Made by a program: the position numbers and the translations under genes. Under the pieces are notes generated by a model, which was not told where the DNA came from, did no database searches, and saw nothing but the letters and a program-made list of their open reading frames with translations. Positions 1 through 8,746 of a DNA stretch of 64,000 nt are shown here, piece after piece. Positions within the stretch are counted from its first letter, which is position 1. Each line of letters opens with the position of its first letter. Source of the stretch: CAZBBC01 sp964489835 (lineage in GTDB: Bacteria > Calditrichota > Calditrichia > JAJRVZ01); NCBI GenBank assembly GCA_964489835.1, contig CAZBBC010000012.1, positions 1 through 64,000 on the forward strand. Reading direction: 5' to 3'.

Positions 1-112
1 ATATTGTGTTTAACAATAAAAACTATTAGTAAAATCAGTACAAACTAAAATTTTAAACCGGACATTTATAAATTTAAATAATTAAGAAGATACTAGAAAA
101 ACTGGTGACGTG

Positions 113-1480
113 ATGATAAAACCAAATATTTTGGTTATTGATGATGATGAAGCGCACCGCAGCGCAATGGTCATTATGCTCGAAGATGAAAATTACGCGG
201 TGGAAGAGGCGGATAGTGGAGAAAGTGCTCTTGAAATGATCAACGATCGAAATTATGATCTGATCATCACTGATTATAAAATGCGTAAAATCGATGGCAT
301 GGAATTGTTGAAGTTAATCAATGACCGCGATCCTCTGCTCAAGGTTATCATGGTAACCGGATATGGCTCAATCGAACATGCGGTTGAGGCGATACATAAT
401 GGTGCGCTTGATTATATTCCAAAACCGGTTGATCCCAAAAAGTTGAAAAATGCCATACACAGAGCATTAAATCTGGTGCAGGTGAAACAAGATAAAAAGA
501 CAATACCGATCAGGAAAAAAGATAAAAAGATCAATCATTTTGATGAAATTATCGGGAAAAGTAAAGAGATCACCCAGGTTTTAAAAAAGGTCCGGGAAAT
601 AGCTGACATTGATGTGCCTGTGCTGATTACGGGTGAGAGTGGTACGGGCAAAGAACTGGTTGCACGGGCTATTCATAAAGCATCAAAACGATCGGATGAG
701 GCAATTATTGCGGTTAACACAGGTGCTATTGCTAAAGATTTGATTATCTCAGAACTTTTTGGTCATGAGAAAGGATCATTTACAGGGGCGATTGATCAGA
801 AAAAAGGAAAATTTGAAGAGGCCAATGGCGGGACACTTTTTCTTGATGAAATAAGTACAATGAATGCGCCTGTGCAAATTGCCCTGCTCCGTGTCCTTGA
901 GAATAAAACGATTGATCGTGTAGGTGGGAAACGTGAAATACCTGTGGATGTCAGAATTGTTGCCGCAACGAATGAAAATCTGGAAGAATGCATTAATGAG
1001 GGTACATTCCGTGAAGATTTGTATTATCGTCTGAATGTATATTTAATTGAGCTGGCACCTTTACGCGAGAGGAAAGAAGATATTGCACTTTTGTGCGATT
1101 ATTTCATTCATCACTTTAACGAAGAATATAACCGTAAGATCACCGGTATTGATAAAGAAGCATTAATGTGTCTGAATGCTTATGGCTGGCGGGGGAACAT
1201 CAGAGAATTGCGTAACGTAATCATACGGGCTATGATATCTGCAAAAGATATTATAAAACTTTCTGACCTGCCGGCAAATGTCATTGAATCTGCCGTACCC
1301 GGAGAAGAAATTCGCTTTCAGACTGGAACATCGTTACCACAGATAGAGAGGGAATCTATAATAAAAACATTAAAAAAAGTGAAGGGGAATAAAGCGAAGG
1401 CGGCAGAAATCCTTGGCATCAGCCGCCGTTCTCTGTATAACAAGATTGCCGACTATTCAATTCAAGATTCAGAAATGTGA
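113..1480 (+). CDS. NtrC-family sigma-54-dependent response regulator
   Basis: Two-component response regulator that activates sigma-54 promoters when phosphorylated. It has a receiver domain (about residues 5-120) with acidic pair D10-D11, phospho-acceptor D54 and conserved K104; an AAA+ domain with Walker A GESGTGKE near 174-181, the sigma-54 contact loop as GSFTGA, and Walker B GGTLFLDEI; and a C-terminal Fis-type helix-turn-helix ending near SRRSLYNKI. Length is typical. A GTG three bases upstream (110) is an alternative start. No cognate sensor kinase lies beside it; it may lie left of the window. Its stop overlaps the next start, so the two genes are probably co-transcribed. rpoN is in the same window at 47916. 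The regulated genes are unknown. Confidence 0.93.
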   Translation: MIKPNILVIDDDEAHRSAMVIMLEDENYAVEEADSGESALEMINDRNYDLIITDYKMRKIDGMELLKLINDRDPLLKVIMVTGYGSIEHAVEAIHNGALDYIPKPVDPKKLKNAIHRALNLVQVKQDKKTIPIRKKDKKINHFDEIIGKSKEITQVLKKVREIADIDVPVLITGESGTGKELVARAIHKASKRSDEAIIAVNTGAIAKDLIISELFGHEKGSFTGAIDQKKGKFEEANGGTLFLDEISTMNAPVQIALLRVLENKTIDRVGGKREIPVDVRIVAATNENLEECINEGTFREDLYYRLNVYLIELAPLRERKEDIALLCDYFIHHFNEEYNRKITGIDKEALMCLNAYGWRGNIRELRNVIIRAMISAKDIIKLSDLPANVIESAVPGEEIRFQTGTSLPQIERESIIKTLKKVKGNKAKAAEILGISRRSLYNKIADYSIQDSEM

Positions 1481-2115
1481 TGAATGAATATCATGAATAC
1501 CTGATTGATCCCGACCAACTGTATTTAAGGATTAAAAGTAAACTCCAGCAGCGTAAATTACGCACTTTCCGTTATGCGGATGTTCCCTATAAAAAGGCTG
1601 CGGTGATAATTCCATTATTTTTTAAAGACCAGGAAGCTCACCTCTTGTTTACTAAGCGAACAGATAAAGTTGAGTATCATAAAGGTCAGATTTCATTTCC
1701 GGGCGGTATGCACGAATCCAGTGATGATCACCTCCAAGAGACTGCTTTGAGGGAAACATGGGAAGAAATGGGGATCAGATCTGAAGATTTGACCATACTG
1801 GGCTGCACAGATAATTTTTTAACAAATACAAATTTTATGGTAACACCCTATGTTGCCCATTTCCTTTATCCCTACCCGTTTGTCATTAGCACTGATGAGA
1901 TCGCACAGGTACTTGAAGTCCCGGTGAGACATCTTCTGAATCCGGATATCTTTAAATTTAAACGTTGGAAACGGGATGGCATCATTTGGGATGTTCACTT
2001 CTATGAATATAATGGCGAAAATATCTGGGGTGTCACCGGATTTCTTCTGAGCAATTTTTTGTCGATCATTTTCAATATTCCTCATATTACTAAATCTATT
2101 AATTCAGGAGAATAA
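1480..2115 (+). CDS. NUDIX hydrolase, CoA pyrophosphatase (NudL/UPF0035 type)
   Basis: Predicted to cleave CoA or CoA-derivative diphosphate bonds, giving phosphopantetheine and 3',5'-ADP. It carries the UPF0035 signature (LLFTKR...GQISFPGG, about residues 55-76) directly followed by a NUDIX box with RETWEEMGI (about 91-99). The GG-to-RE spacing matches the NudL subfamily, not the plain MutT spacing. The ATG used overlaps the TGA of the regulator upstream by one base; an in-frame GTG at 1477 would overlap by four. The coupling to a regulator gene is probably operon economy. Function assignment is by motif; the substrate is inferred from the family. Confidence 0.88.
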   Translation: MNEYHEYLIDPDQLYLRIKSKLQQRKLRTFRYADVPYKKAAVIIPLFFKDQEAHLLFTKRTDKVEYHKGQISFPGGMHESSDDHLQETALRETWEEMGIRSEDLTILGCTDNFLTNTNFMVTPYVAHFLYPYPFVISTDEIAQVLEVPVRHLLNPDIFKFKRWKRDGIIWDVHFYEYNGENIWGVTGFLLSNFLSIIFNIPHITKSINSGE

Positions 2116-2186
2116 TGGACACTGTGGGTGATTTAATGGAATGCGTTTAATAAAAGATTTTGAATTCCGGGAACTATATTTTCTGT

Positions 2187-2202
2187 TTGGCATAGTTTAT
2201 GT
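2187..2202 (+). promoter_or_regulatory. Possible sigma-54 (-24/-12) promoter
   Basis: TTGGCA followed by a -12-like ATGT; GG and GT are separated by 10 bases, the sigma-54 spacing, but the -12 element has T where GC is expected. It lies about 45 bases before the propeller gene start. It closely resembles a second site at 61656-61672 (shared TTTGGCATAG). Confidence 0.25.
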
Positions 2203-2247
2203 ATATCATTAAAATAAACCTTTCTTTAAACCGATCGGGAGAATTCA

Positions 2248-2961
2248 TTGAATTATAAGCGTTTGTTCATAATCATTCTGTTTATTATTCCGGAACTTTA
2301 TGCACAGGATATGCATGATTGGCAAACCATTACATATATGAATGATGTAACAGATATGATATATTTTAAGAGTAAGATTTGGGTCAGTACCACCGGGGGG
2401 GCTTATAGATTCAGTCCTGAAGACAGCTCGTATATAACCTATTCAAACGTCGATGGTCTTGGTGCTCTGGACTTAACTGCCGTTGAAAAAGATATATATG
2501 ACCATCTTCTCTTCGGATCACGTGACGGAACAATCAACCGTTACAACGTAACATCGGACACCTGGGAGGTTTACCGCGATCTGAATGGTGAGGAAATTGT
2601 TGATCTGTATGCTTTAATGGACACCTTGTGGGTGGCAACAAATAAAGGTGTCGCTGTCTATCTGATCAGGACGGATAATCTTGAATTCCGGGATTTCTAT
2701 AATAACTTACCGTTGGTACCGGAGAAAGCATATCGTCTGACCATTTTTAACCACCGTCTGTACTATGCGACTGAGAAGGGTCTGCTTTATGCATCCTCTG
2801 ATTTTATCCTGAATAATTTAAAAATATCAGAAGCCTGGCAGTTAATAACAGTCAATAACGGTCTACCCTCAAATATTATTTATGATCTGGTACCAACCAG
2901 TGATTCGCTGTTAATAGCTACCTATGGCGGCGTGGCACGTATTAACAGGGAGGGTGATCTG
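2248..2961 (+). CDS. Two-component-type propeller protein, 5' part (ends at assembly gap)
   Basis: N-terminal 238 residues of a secreted beta-propeller protein. The likely start is TTG with GGGAG six to seven bases upstream. A signal peptide follows (MNYKRL, hydrophobic stretch, cut near LYAQ/D). Repeats of the regulator-propeller type are visible (IWVSTTGGAYRF, LWVATNKGVAVY, LLIATYGGVARI). The reading frame is open up to the run of Ns. It is the same gene as the part after the gap: the last 55 bases before the gap are repeated exactly after it, and joining them keeps the frame and gives a 779-residue protein. It is probably exported and surface-attached rather than a sensor kinase, as no kinase domain follows. 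Confidence 0.85.
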
Positions 2962-3061
2962 NNNNNNNNNNNNNNNNNNNNNNNNNNNNNNNNNNNNNNN
3001 NNNNNNNNNNNNNNNNNNNNNNNNNNNNNNNNNNNNNNNNNNNNNNNNNNNNNNNNNNNNN
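2962..3061. other. Assembly gap (100 N), apparently false
   Basis: Exactly 100 Ns. The flanks 2907-2961 and 3062-3116 are the same 55 bases, which looks like two contigs overlapping by one assembly k-mer and joined as an unknown-size gap. Collapsing the overlap restores one open frame. Confidence 0.95.
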
Positions 3062-3062
3062 G

Positions 3063-4742
3063 CTGTTAATAGCTACCTATGGCGGCGTGGCACGTATTAA
3101 CAGGGAGGGTGATCTGTCGGAGTTATCAGATTGGGGTAGTGGTCTGGTTTCAAAGATTATCATTTCCGGTGAAGAAATGATCTTCATTCGGGACAAAGAC
3201 TATTTTAGAAAATCGGCCGGTATATGGACGAGTATTGACAGAGAGGAAAAATTGATTACTTCCGGTGTGGTCGATGAAAACAACGAAATATGGATCGGAC
3301 TAAAAGATGGGGGTATGAATAAAAAAACATGGACCCATCCCTTTCTCGTTGACGGACCGGCCAGTAATTTTGTAGGTGTTCTGATCAAAGATCGCGAAGG
3401 AACACTATGGATATCATCCGGCAAATTTAAATTATCCCATCCATTTGGCTTTTATAAATATGATTTTCAGAATTGGTCCAATTATCAATATTATGATAAT
3501 GATTGGGATCGAAAAAATGCGATGGCTTATGTGTATGAAGATATATCCGGAAAAATCTGGTTCGGAGCCTGGGGAGGGGGCATCGTTGTTATAGATGATA
3601 GTGCTCTGGATTACTATCATTCATGGTCTGGGGATGGACGAATGACGATATCTACCGTTGATGGCGTCGAAGAGTTCGTTTTACCGGATATTCCTGATGA
3701 AAAAAAAACCTGTCTGGTTGGAGCGGATATCCTTACTGAAAATTATACGGTGATCCCATATTTTTTGGAAGATAAAGTTGGTAATCTGTGGTGTATCAAT
3801 CACCTGGCCCGAGACCGCAAATATCTGGCTGTTCTCCCGAGAAATAGCCAGGGTACTCTGAATATGGATTGCGGTAACTGGACTTACTTTGGCAACAATA
3901 TAGGTATTTCATCAAACGAATCTGAATTTTCTTCTCTGGAATTTGATGATTTTGGAAGGCTTTGGATTGGCTCTTATACGTCTGGTATCCGGGTATTTGA
4001 TTATAACGGAACCATCGAGAATTTGAGTGATGATAAACCACTGACACCACCATATACGGCAACGAATGCCGGTTTGTTCAGTAATGTGGTTTTATGTTTA
4101 AAACGTGATCTGGATGGAATTATATGGATTGGTACTGCCGGTGGATTGAATTCTTATGATGGGATTAACTTTTATAAACATGTGGGTGAAACTGGTCCAA
4201 TCGAAAATAAAATCAATCAGATATTTGTAGATGATTTTAACAATAAGTGGTTTGCCACAGATGGAGGGATGAGCATCCTTAAATCGAATCAAAGCCCATG
4301 GGACCCTGCCGCCTGGGTACATTACACACCGGAGAACAGTGGTTTGCCCTCCAAAACAGTAAACTCTATCTTTGTTGATCATCATTTGGGAGAGGCGTAC
4401 ATTGGTACAGAAGGCGGTCTATCAATATTTTCCGGACCATTCTCAGACTATAAGCAAGATCTATCCGTTGTTTCTGCAGGTCCCAGCCCTTTTATTCTTA
4501 ATGATGATACGCCGTATATTATTAAAAACCTGGTTTTTGGTGCTTCGGTAAAAATTTTGGATATAAATGGACGATTGGTACAGCTGCTGACTCAAGAAAA
4601 TGGTAGTGTTGAAGGCGGACGTGCTACATGGGATGGCAGAAATCTGAGTAATGCCTTTGTATCCAGTGGCATCTATATCTATCTGATATACAATGATGAA
4701 GGAATTACCGGCTATGGTAAAATTGCAGTAATTAAACCTTGA
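3063..4742 (+). CDS. Propeller protein, 3' part, with type-9-like C-terminal sorting domain
   Basis: Continuation of the gene starting at 2248. At least seven further propeller blades of the IWIG type are seen (EIWIGLKDGG, TLWISSG, KIWFGAWGGG, RLWIGSYTSG, IIWIGTAGG, NKWFATDGG, AYIGTEGG). The last 95 residues or so form an Ig-like FlgD/Por-type tail: GPSPF, VKILDINGRLV, WDGRN, SGIYIYLI, GYGKIAVIKP. In FCB bacteria such tails direct outer-membrane passage by the type 9 secretion system. Therefore it is probably a secreted or cell-surface protein, and the organism probably has that system, though none of its components is in this window. The ligand is unknown. An internal GTG at 3087 is not a real start. 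Confidence 0.85.
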   Translation: MLIATYGGVARINREGDLSELSDWGSGLVSKIIISGEEMIFIRDKDYFRKSAGIWTSIDREEKLITSGVVDENNEIWIGLKDGGMNKKTWTHPFLVDGPASNFVGVLIKDREGTLWISSGKFKLSHPFGFYKYDFQNWSNYQYYDNDWDRKNAMAYVYEDISGKIWFGAWGGGIVVIDDSALDYYHSWSGDGRMTISTVDGVEEFVLPDIPDEKKTCLVGADILTENYTVIPYFLEDKVGNLWCINHLARDRKYLAVLPRNSQGTLNMDCGNWTYFGNNIGISSNESEFSSLEFDDFGRLWIGSYTSGIRVFDYNGTIENLSDDKPLTPPYTATNAGLFSNVVLCLKRDLDGIIWIGTAGGLNSYDGINFYKHVGETGPIENKINQIFVDDFNNKWFATDGGMSILKSNQSPWDPAAWVHYTPENSGLPSKTVNSIFVDHHLGEAYIGTEGGLSIFSGPFSDYKQDLSVVSAGPSPFILNDDTPYIIKNLVFGASVKILDINGRLVQLLTQENGSVEGGRATWDGRNLSNAFVSSGIYIYLIYNDEGITGYGKIAVIKP

Positions 4743-4818
4743 AATTCAGGCTATCCTACACCTATGAGTCAATATCGTAGATTGTTACAAAATCGGGACT
4801 TATAAATTATACATAATT

Positions 4819-6537
4819 ATGTTAAAAAGATTGTACATCAAAGATTTTACAATTGTCGATGAATTAGAAGTTGAATTTGCTCCGGGATTTCAGGTTCTGA
4901 CAGGAGAAACCGGTGCAGGAAAATCAATATTAGTTGGTGCGCTTGGCCTGCTTTGTGGTGAACGAGGTCAGACGGATCTGGTGCGTGCCGGTGCCAAAAA
5001 AGCGATACTGGAAGCAGAATTCCAGTTACCTCACGCGGGGAAAAAGCAATTACTTTTATCAAAACTTGAAGTTGATACCTTTGACGATATGTTGATTATT
5101 AGACGTGAGATAAGCGAAAAGGGTATCAGCCGGGCATTTATCAATGATTCGCCGGTGAACATAAATACGCTGGGCGCTGTTACAGGATTTCTGATAGATT
5201 TGCATGGACAACATCAACATCAGCGATTGATTCATCCGGAAAATCACATGGTATATCTTGATGCTTTTGGTAATATTCTGCCGCTTCTGGAGGAGTACAA
5301 AAGTGCATACCAAAATTATAAAGAGCAAAAAAAATTACTTCTCAGTTTTATTGAAAAGAGGAAAAGTAGTTACGAAAAGCATGATCTTTATACATTTCAG
5401 GTTGCGGAGTTAGCCAAAGTCAATTTACAGGAAGGGGAATTAACGGCATTAATTTCAGAAAGAAGGATATTAGAAAACACCGAAGCACTCTATGATATAA
5501 CAGACCAGGTGAGTACTATTTTATATTCGGATGAAAATTCTGCTTCGAATAAAGTAGCTGAGGCGATCAACAGGTTAAAACCCATGGCTGAGATTGATCC
5601 TTCGTTTCTGGAATTGATAACGAATCTAAAATCCGCCCAGGTTTCAGTCGAAGAGACAGGCCGCTTTTGTGAAACTTATCGTTCAAATCTTGAATTCAAT
5701 CCAGGCCGTTTGGAGGAGATTCAAAAAAGAGAATCTGATCTGGATTGGTTGTTAAAAAAATATCAGCTTAAAACCATTGAAGATCTCATTAAACGGCGTG
5801 ACGAGATGAAAAAAGAATTGGATGAAATTGAAAACTTTGATGGAAAAATTGAAACACTAGAAAAAAATCTGGAAGAGAGCCGGGAAAAGTTGCAATCGAT
5901 TGCCCTCAATCTTTCTGAGAAAAGAAAAAAAAGTGGTGAAGAATTCGGAACGGCACTTGAGTCGTTATTGGCGTCTGTTGGTTTGAATCATGCCCGGTTT
6001 GAGGTAAAGATACAGTGGCAAGAAAGCGAAAGTGGTATTATTTGTTTTAATGGAAAAAAATATGATCTCTCAGAAGACGGATTAGATCGGGTAGAATTTT
6101 TTGTGGGACTTAATATAGGAGAACCAAGCCGTCCGCTATATAAAGTTGCGTCCGGGGGTGAAGTTTCCAGGATCATGCTAAGTATTAAAACACTACTTGC
6201 TGACACTGATGATATCGATACGCTTGTATTTGATGAAATTGATAGCGGTATCTCCGGTCGCTTTGCCCAGATTGTCGGCAGGAAAATGTGGGAAATCGCT
6301 CAACACCGACAACTGGTTGTCATCACCCATTTACCTCAAATTGCCGCCCAGGGTGATGTACATTATGCGGTAATCAAGGAAGAGATTGAGGGACGAGCCA
6401 GGGTTGATGTACAGAAACTGAACAAAGAGGAACGAGCTTTAGACATTGCAAAACTTTTAGGCGGTGAAAAATTGACGCCTCAAGCCATAGCCAATGCCAA
6501 AGAATTACTTGAACAGAACGATAAAGAACATATCTGA
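4819..6537 (+). CDS. recN: DNA repair ATPase RecN
   Basis: SMC-like ATPase acting early in double-strand break repair. The N-terminal half-ATPase has Walker A GETGAGKS at residues 29-36. A long coiled coil fills about 150-370. The C-terminal half has the ABC signature region (ASGGEVSRIMLS) and Walker B/D-loop (LVFDEIDSGISG) with a following ITHLPQIAA. The 572-residue length is normal for the family. The ATG start gives the standard N-terminus (MLKRLYIKDF). It stands 76 bases after the propeller gene, with no obvious terminator between. Confidence 0.97.
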   Translation: MLKRLYIKDFTIVDELEVEFAPGFQVLTGETGAGKSILVGALGLLCGERGQTDLVRAGAKKAILEAEFQLPHAGKKQLLLSKLEVDTFDDMLIIRREISEKGISRAFINDSPVNINTLGAVTGFLIDLHGQHQHQRLIHPENHMVYLDAFGNILPLLEEYKSAYQNYKEQKKLLLSFIEKRKSSYEKHDLYTFQVAELAKVNLQEGELTALISERRILENTEALYDITDQVSTILYSDENSASNKVAEAINRLKPMAEIDPSFLELITNLKSAQVSVEETGRFCETYRSNLEFNPGRLEEIQKRESDLDWLLKKYQLKTIEDLIKRRDEMKKELDEIENFDGKIETLEKNLEESREKLQSIALNLSEKRKKSGEEFGTALESLLASVGLNHARFEVKIQWQESESGIICFNGKKYDLSEDGLDRVEFFVGLNIGEPSRPLYKVASGGEVSRIMLSIKTLLADTDDIDTLVFDEIDSGISGRFAQIVGRKMWEIAQHRQLVVITHLPQIAAQGDVHYAVIKEEIEGRARVDVQKLNKEERALDIAKLLGGEKLTPQAIANAKELLEQNDKEHI

Positions 6538-6644
6538 TTAAATGGAGCAAGTGGATAGAAAATATGAACTTGCTTGCTTTTATTTTTCAACTTTGTTAAT
6601 TTAAAATAATTTAGCATTTAATCCGAAAAGGCGAGGTTGTTATA

Positions 6645-7316
6645 ATGAGAACATCAAAAAATCATTTTTGTCAAATGTTTGCAGATGATCAACCTCTTTT
6701 CAGGAGATATTTTTTCAAATTATTTAGATCGAAGAGGGAAAAAGAGCATGATTTCAGACATCTAAATGCGATCCCTCCCGATGATTTAAAAAAACGAGTG
6801 ATAGAACTCGGTAAAGGAAAAAAAGTCAGTATTCTCAGATTGGCCTATGATGGCACCCCGGAGGATAGGCCTGTTGCTGTTAAAATAATTGATATCGGCA
6901 ATGATCATTTCACCGGTAAGATCGTGAATGTTGATCGGGAAGTAAGTGAGAGCCAGGATAAAAAAACGATCTTCCTAAAAGGTGGTGGTGGTACGATTGA
7001 TTTTAATTTTGCCGACGGTGATATTGTGAGTATTGAAGAAGATATCGATGAGGAGATTGTAGAAGAGCGCAGTATTGACGAGGTGCGAGAGATTCTCGAA
7101 GCTCTGGATCTTAATGAAGATATCACCATCAGCTATTATGATCGGGATAAGGGCGGTGTTATGAACGGCGTCGGGATTCTCTCCGAAAAAGATATGAATA
7201 CACTTGATTTCAAGGTGGTGCTAAAAATGATTAATGATATAAAATTAAATGATCCCAGAGAAGTATCATTAAATCTGGAGAAAGATCAAATCTTAGATCT
7301 GGAAATTGTTATCTAA
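6645..7316 (+). CDS. Hypothetical protein, unknown family
   Basis: I do not recognise this 223-residue protein. It is soluble, with no signal peptide or membrane segment. The N-terminal 45 residues are basic and aromatic. The middle (about 60-130) looks like a beta-rich barrel with alternating hydrophobics (VAVKIIDIGNDHFTGKIVNV) and a glycine run KGGGG. The middle-to-late part has a very acidic stretch (EEDIDEEIVEE), then a helix and a second beta region. A Rho-independent terminator follows directly, so it ends its transcription unit. Start choice is uncertain: a second in-frame Met lies 10 codons later. No function is proposed. Confidence 0.7.
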   Translation: MRTSKNHFCQMFADDQPLFRRYFFKLFRSKREKEHDFRHLNAIPPDDLKKRVIELGKGKKVSILRLAYDGTPEDRPVAVKIIDIGNDHFTGKIVNVDREVSESQDKKTIFLKGGGGTIDFNFADGDIVSIEEDIDEEIVEERSIDEVREILEALDLNEDITISYYDRDKGGVMNGVGILSEKDMNTLDFKVVLKMINDIKLNDPREVSLNLEKDQILDLEIVI

Positions 7317-7336
7317 TATCAATTGTATCAAAAAAA

Positions 7337-7365
7337 GCCAACCAAGTCTTTGGTTGGCTTTTTTT
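7337..7365 (+). terminator. Rho-independent terminator after the 6645-7316 gene
   Basis: Perfect 9-bp stem GCCAACCAA/TTGGTTGGC with a 4-base loop GTCT, followed by seven Ts. Confidence 0.92.
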
Positions 7366-7430
7366 ATTTTCACAAGGTTGTTACGCCTAACGATTAGAAT
7401 TTTTTGAAATTTAATAACAAAGAGGTATTA

Positions 7431-8450
7431 ATGTTAACCAAAGAAACAGTCGAATTAAGTTTAAAGGATATCAATTATCCGGGAATGAAAAAGGACCTTA
7501 TTACCCTGGGCACCATTAAGTCCATTGATGTGGCTGGGACGGCGGTTGTGATCGAGCTGGATCTTCGTAGTGATGATTCAGAAGCTGTAAAACAAGTCGA
7601 AGAGGAAGTGAAAGAAAAAATAGCGGGAATTCCGGGGGTCGAATCTGTCTCCATAAAAAAAGCAAAACCGGTAGTTGATATAAATACATCAAAAGCTTTC
7701 TTACCGCAAGTTAAGTATAAGATAGCAGTTGCCAGCGGCAAAGGTGGTGTTGGAAAATCCACGGTAAGTGTTAATCTAGCCATTGCACTGGCAAAACTTG
7801 GCGTTAGCGTTGGTTTATTGGATTCAGATATATATGGTCCAAGTATACCCCTGATGTTCGGTATTTCCGAAAAGCCCGGTTTTGATGGAAAGAAATTAAT
7901 TCCCATTGACAAGTATGGTGTTAAACTGATGTCATTGGGTTTTCTTGTTACCGATGACAGTCCGGTGATCTGGCGCGGTCCCCTGGTCATGCGCGCACTC
8001 CAACAATTAATGAGTGACGTTGAATGGGGAGAACTGGATATTATGCTATTTGATATGCCGCCGGGAACGGGGGACGCTCAGTTAACCGTATCGCAGTCGA
8101 TCACTCTTGATGGGGCTATCATTGTAACAACCCCCCAGGATGTTGCTTTACTCGATGCTGTAAAGGGCGTGCATATGTTTCAGAAAGTTAATGTTCCTAT
8201 TCTGGGAATTATAGAAAATATGAGTTACTTTATCTGCCAACATTGCCAGGGAAGAACTGATATTTTTGATTCCGGTGGAGCAAGACGGGAATGTAAACGA
8301 TTAAATATTGATCTTCTGGGAGAAATTCCACTGGATATTGAAATTCGTGCCGGGGGTGATGAGGGAATTCCGGTGGTAGAAAAAAATTTGAAAAATAAAA
8401 ATTCAGAAGCATTCATGGAAATCGCAAAAAAAATAAAATCTCGATTATAA
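7431..8450 (+). CDS. Mrp/ApbC-family iron-sulfur carrier ATPase with N-terminal MIP18 (DUF59) domain
   Basis: P-loop NTPase thought to bind and hand over Fe-S clusters. Residues 1-85 form the MIP18/DUF59 domain; the ATPase follows with deviant Walker A SGKGGVGKST (102-111) and a DMPPGTGDAQ motif. The cluster-binding pair C269-x-x-C272 (CQHC) is present, so it looks functional. The start is ATG at 7431, decided by AAAGAGG about 8 bases upstream; an in-frame TTG at 7404 lacks such a site. The gene stands alone between a terminator and the PTS promoter region. Confidence 0.93.
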   Translation: MLTKETVELSLKDINYPGMKKDLITLGTIKSIDVAGTAVVIELDLRSDDSEAVKQVEEEVKEKIAGIPGVESVSIKKAKPVVDINTSKAFLPQVKYKIAVASGKGGVGKSTVSVNLAIALAKLGVSVGLLDSDIYGPSIPLMFGISEKPGFDGKKLIPIDKYGVKLMSLGFLVTDDSPVIWRGPLVMRALQQLMSDVEWGELDIMLFDMPPGTGDAQLTVSQSITLDGAIIVTTPQDVALLDAVKGVHMFQKVNVPILGIIENMSYFICQHCQGRTDIFDSGGARRECKRLNIDLLGEIPLDIEIRAGGDEGIPVVEKNLKNKNSEAFMEIAKKIKSRL

Positions 8451-8746
8451 AAATCATTTTTTCAGTTTAAATCACATTTTATTGATGATCACTCACCATT
8501 AACGGTAGAAACTATCCTGTTCTTTCGTCATTGAGATGATTTTAATCTTTATCCCCCCAAGTAAATATTTAGTAAGTTATTTCATAAATCCTTATATTTA
8601 AAAGATTCAAAAGACTAGAATATTTATTGAAAATTCCAGAGAACACAGCGAGAAGATCCTCTCAGATGTTCAACGTAAATTAAAACATCATCTTGCCGGG
8701 TAGTTGACACCATGGAGGAAATCACATATATTCTTTTAGGTGATCG
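8451..8746. other. 296-bp intergenic region before the PTS genes
   Basis: No complete gene is seen. A short open stretch (about 8599-8700, plus strand) reads without stop for roughly 32 codons but has no start codon, so it could be a gene remnant. A strong sigma-70-type promoter lies at its right end. EIIA and EIIB genes, which often precede EIIC/EIID, are not here. Confidence 0.5.
8704..8732 (+). promoter_or_regulatory. Sigma-70-type promoter for PTS operon
   Basis: TTGACA, 17-base spacer, TATATT: a perfect -35 and a 5-of-6 -10. The expected start point near 8739 falls on the AGGTGA before the EIIC ATG at 8747, giving a very short leader. It is therefore either a nearly leaderless mRNA or a fortuitous match. 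Confidence 0.5.

Noticed and set aside
1..109. End of an upstream gene
   Set aside because: All three plus frames hit early stops with no recognisable protein; no evidence for a partial gene.
3200..3424. Minus-strand open frame inside the propeller gene
   Set aside because: Shadow of a well supported coding frame on the other strand; no start signal or recognisable protein.
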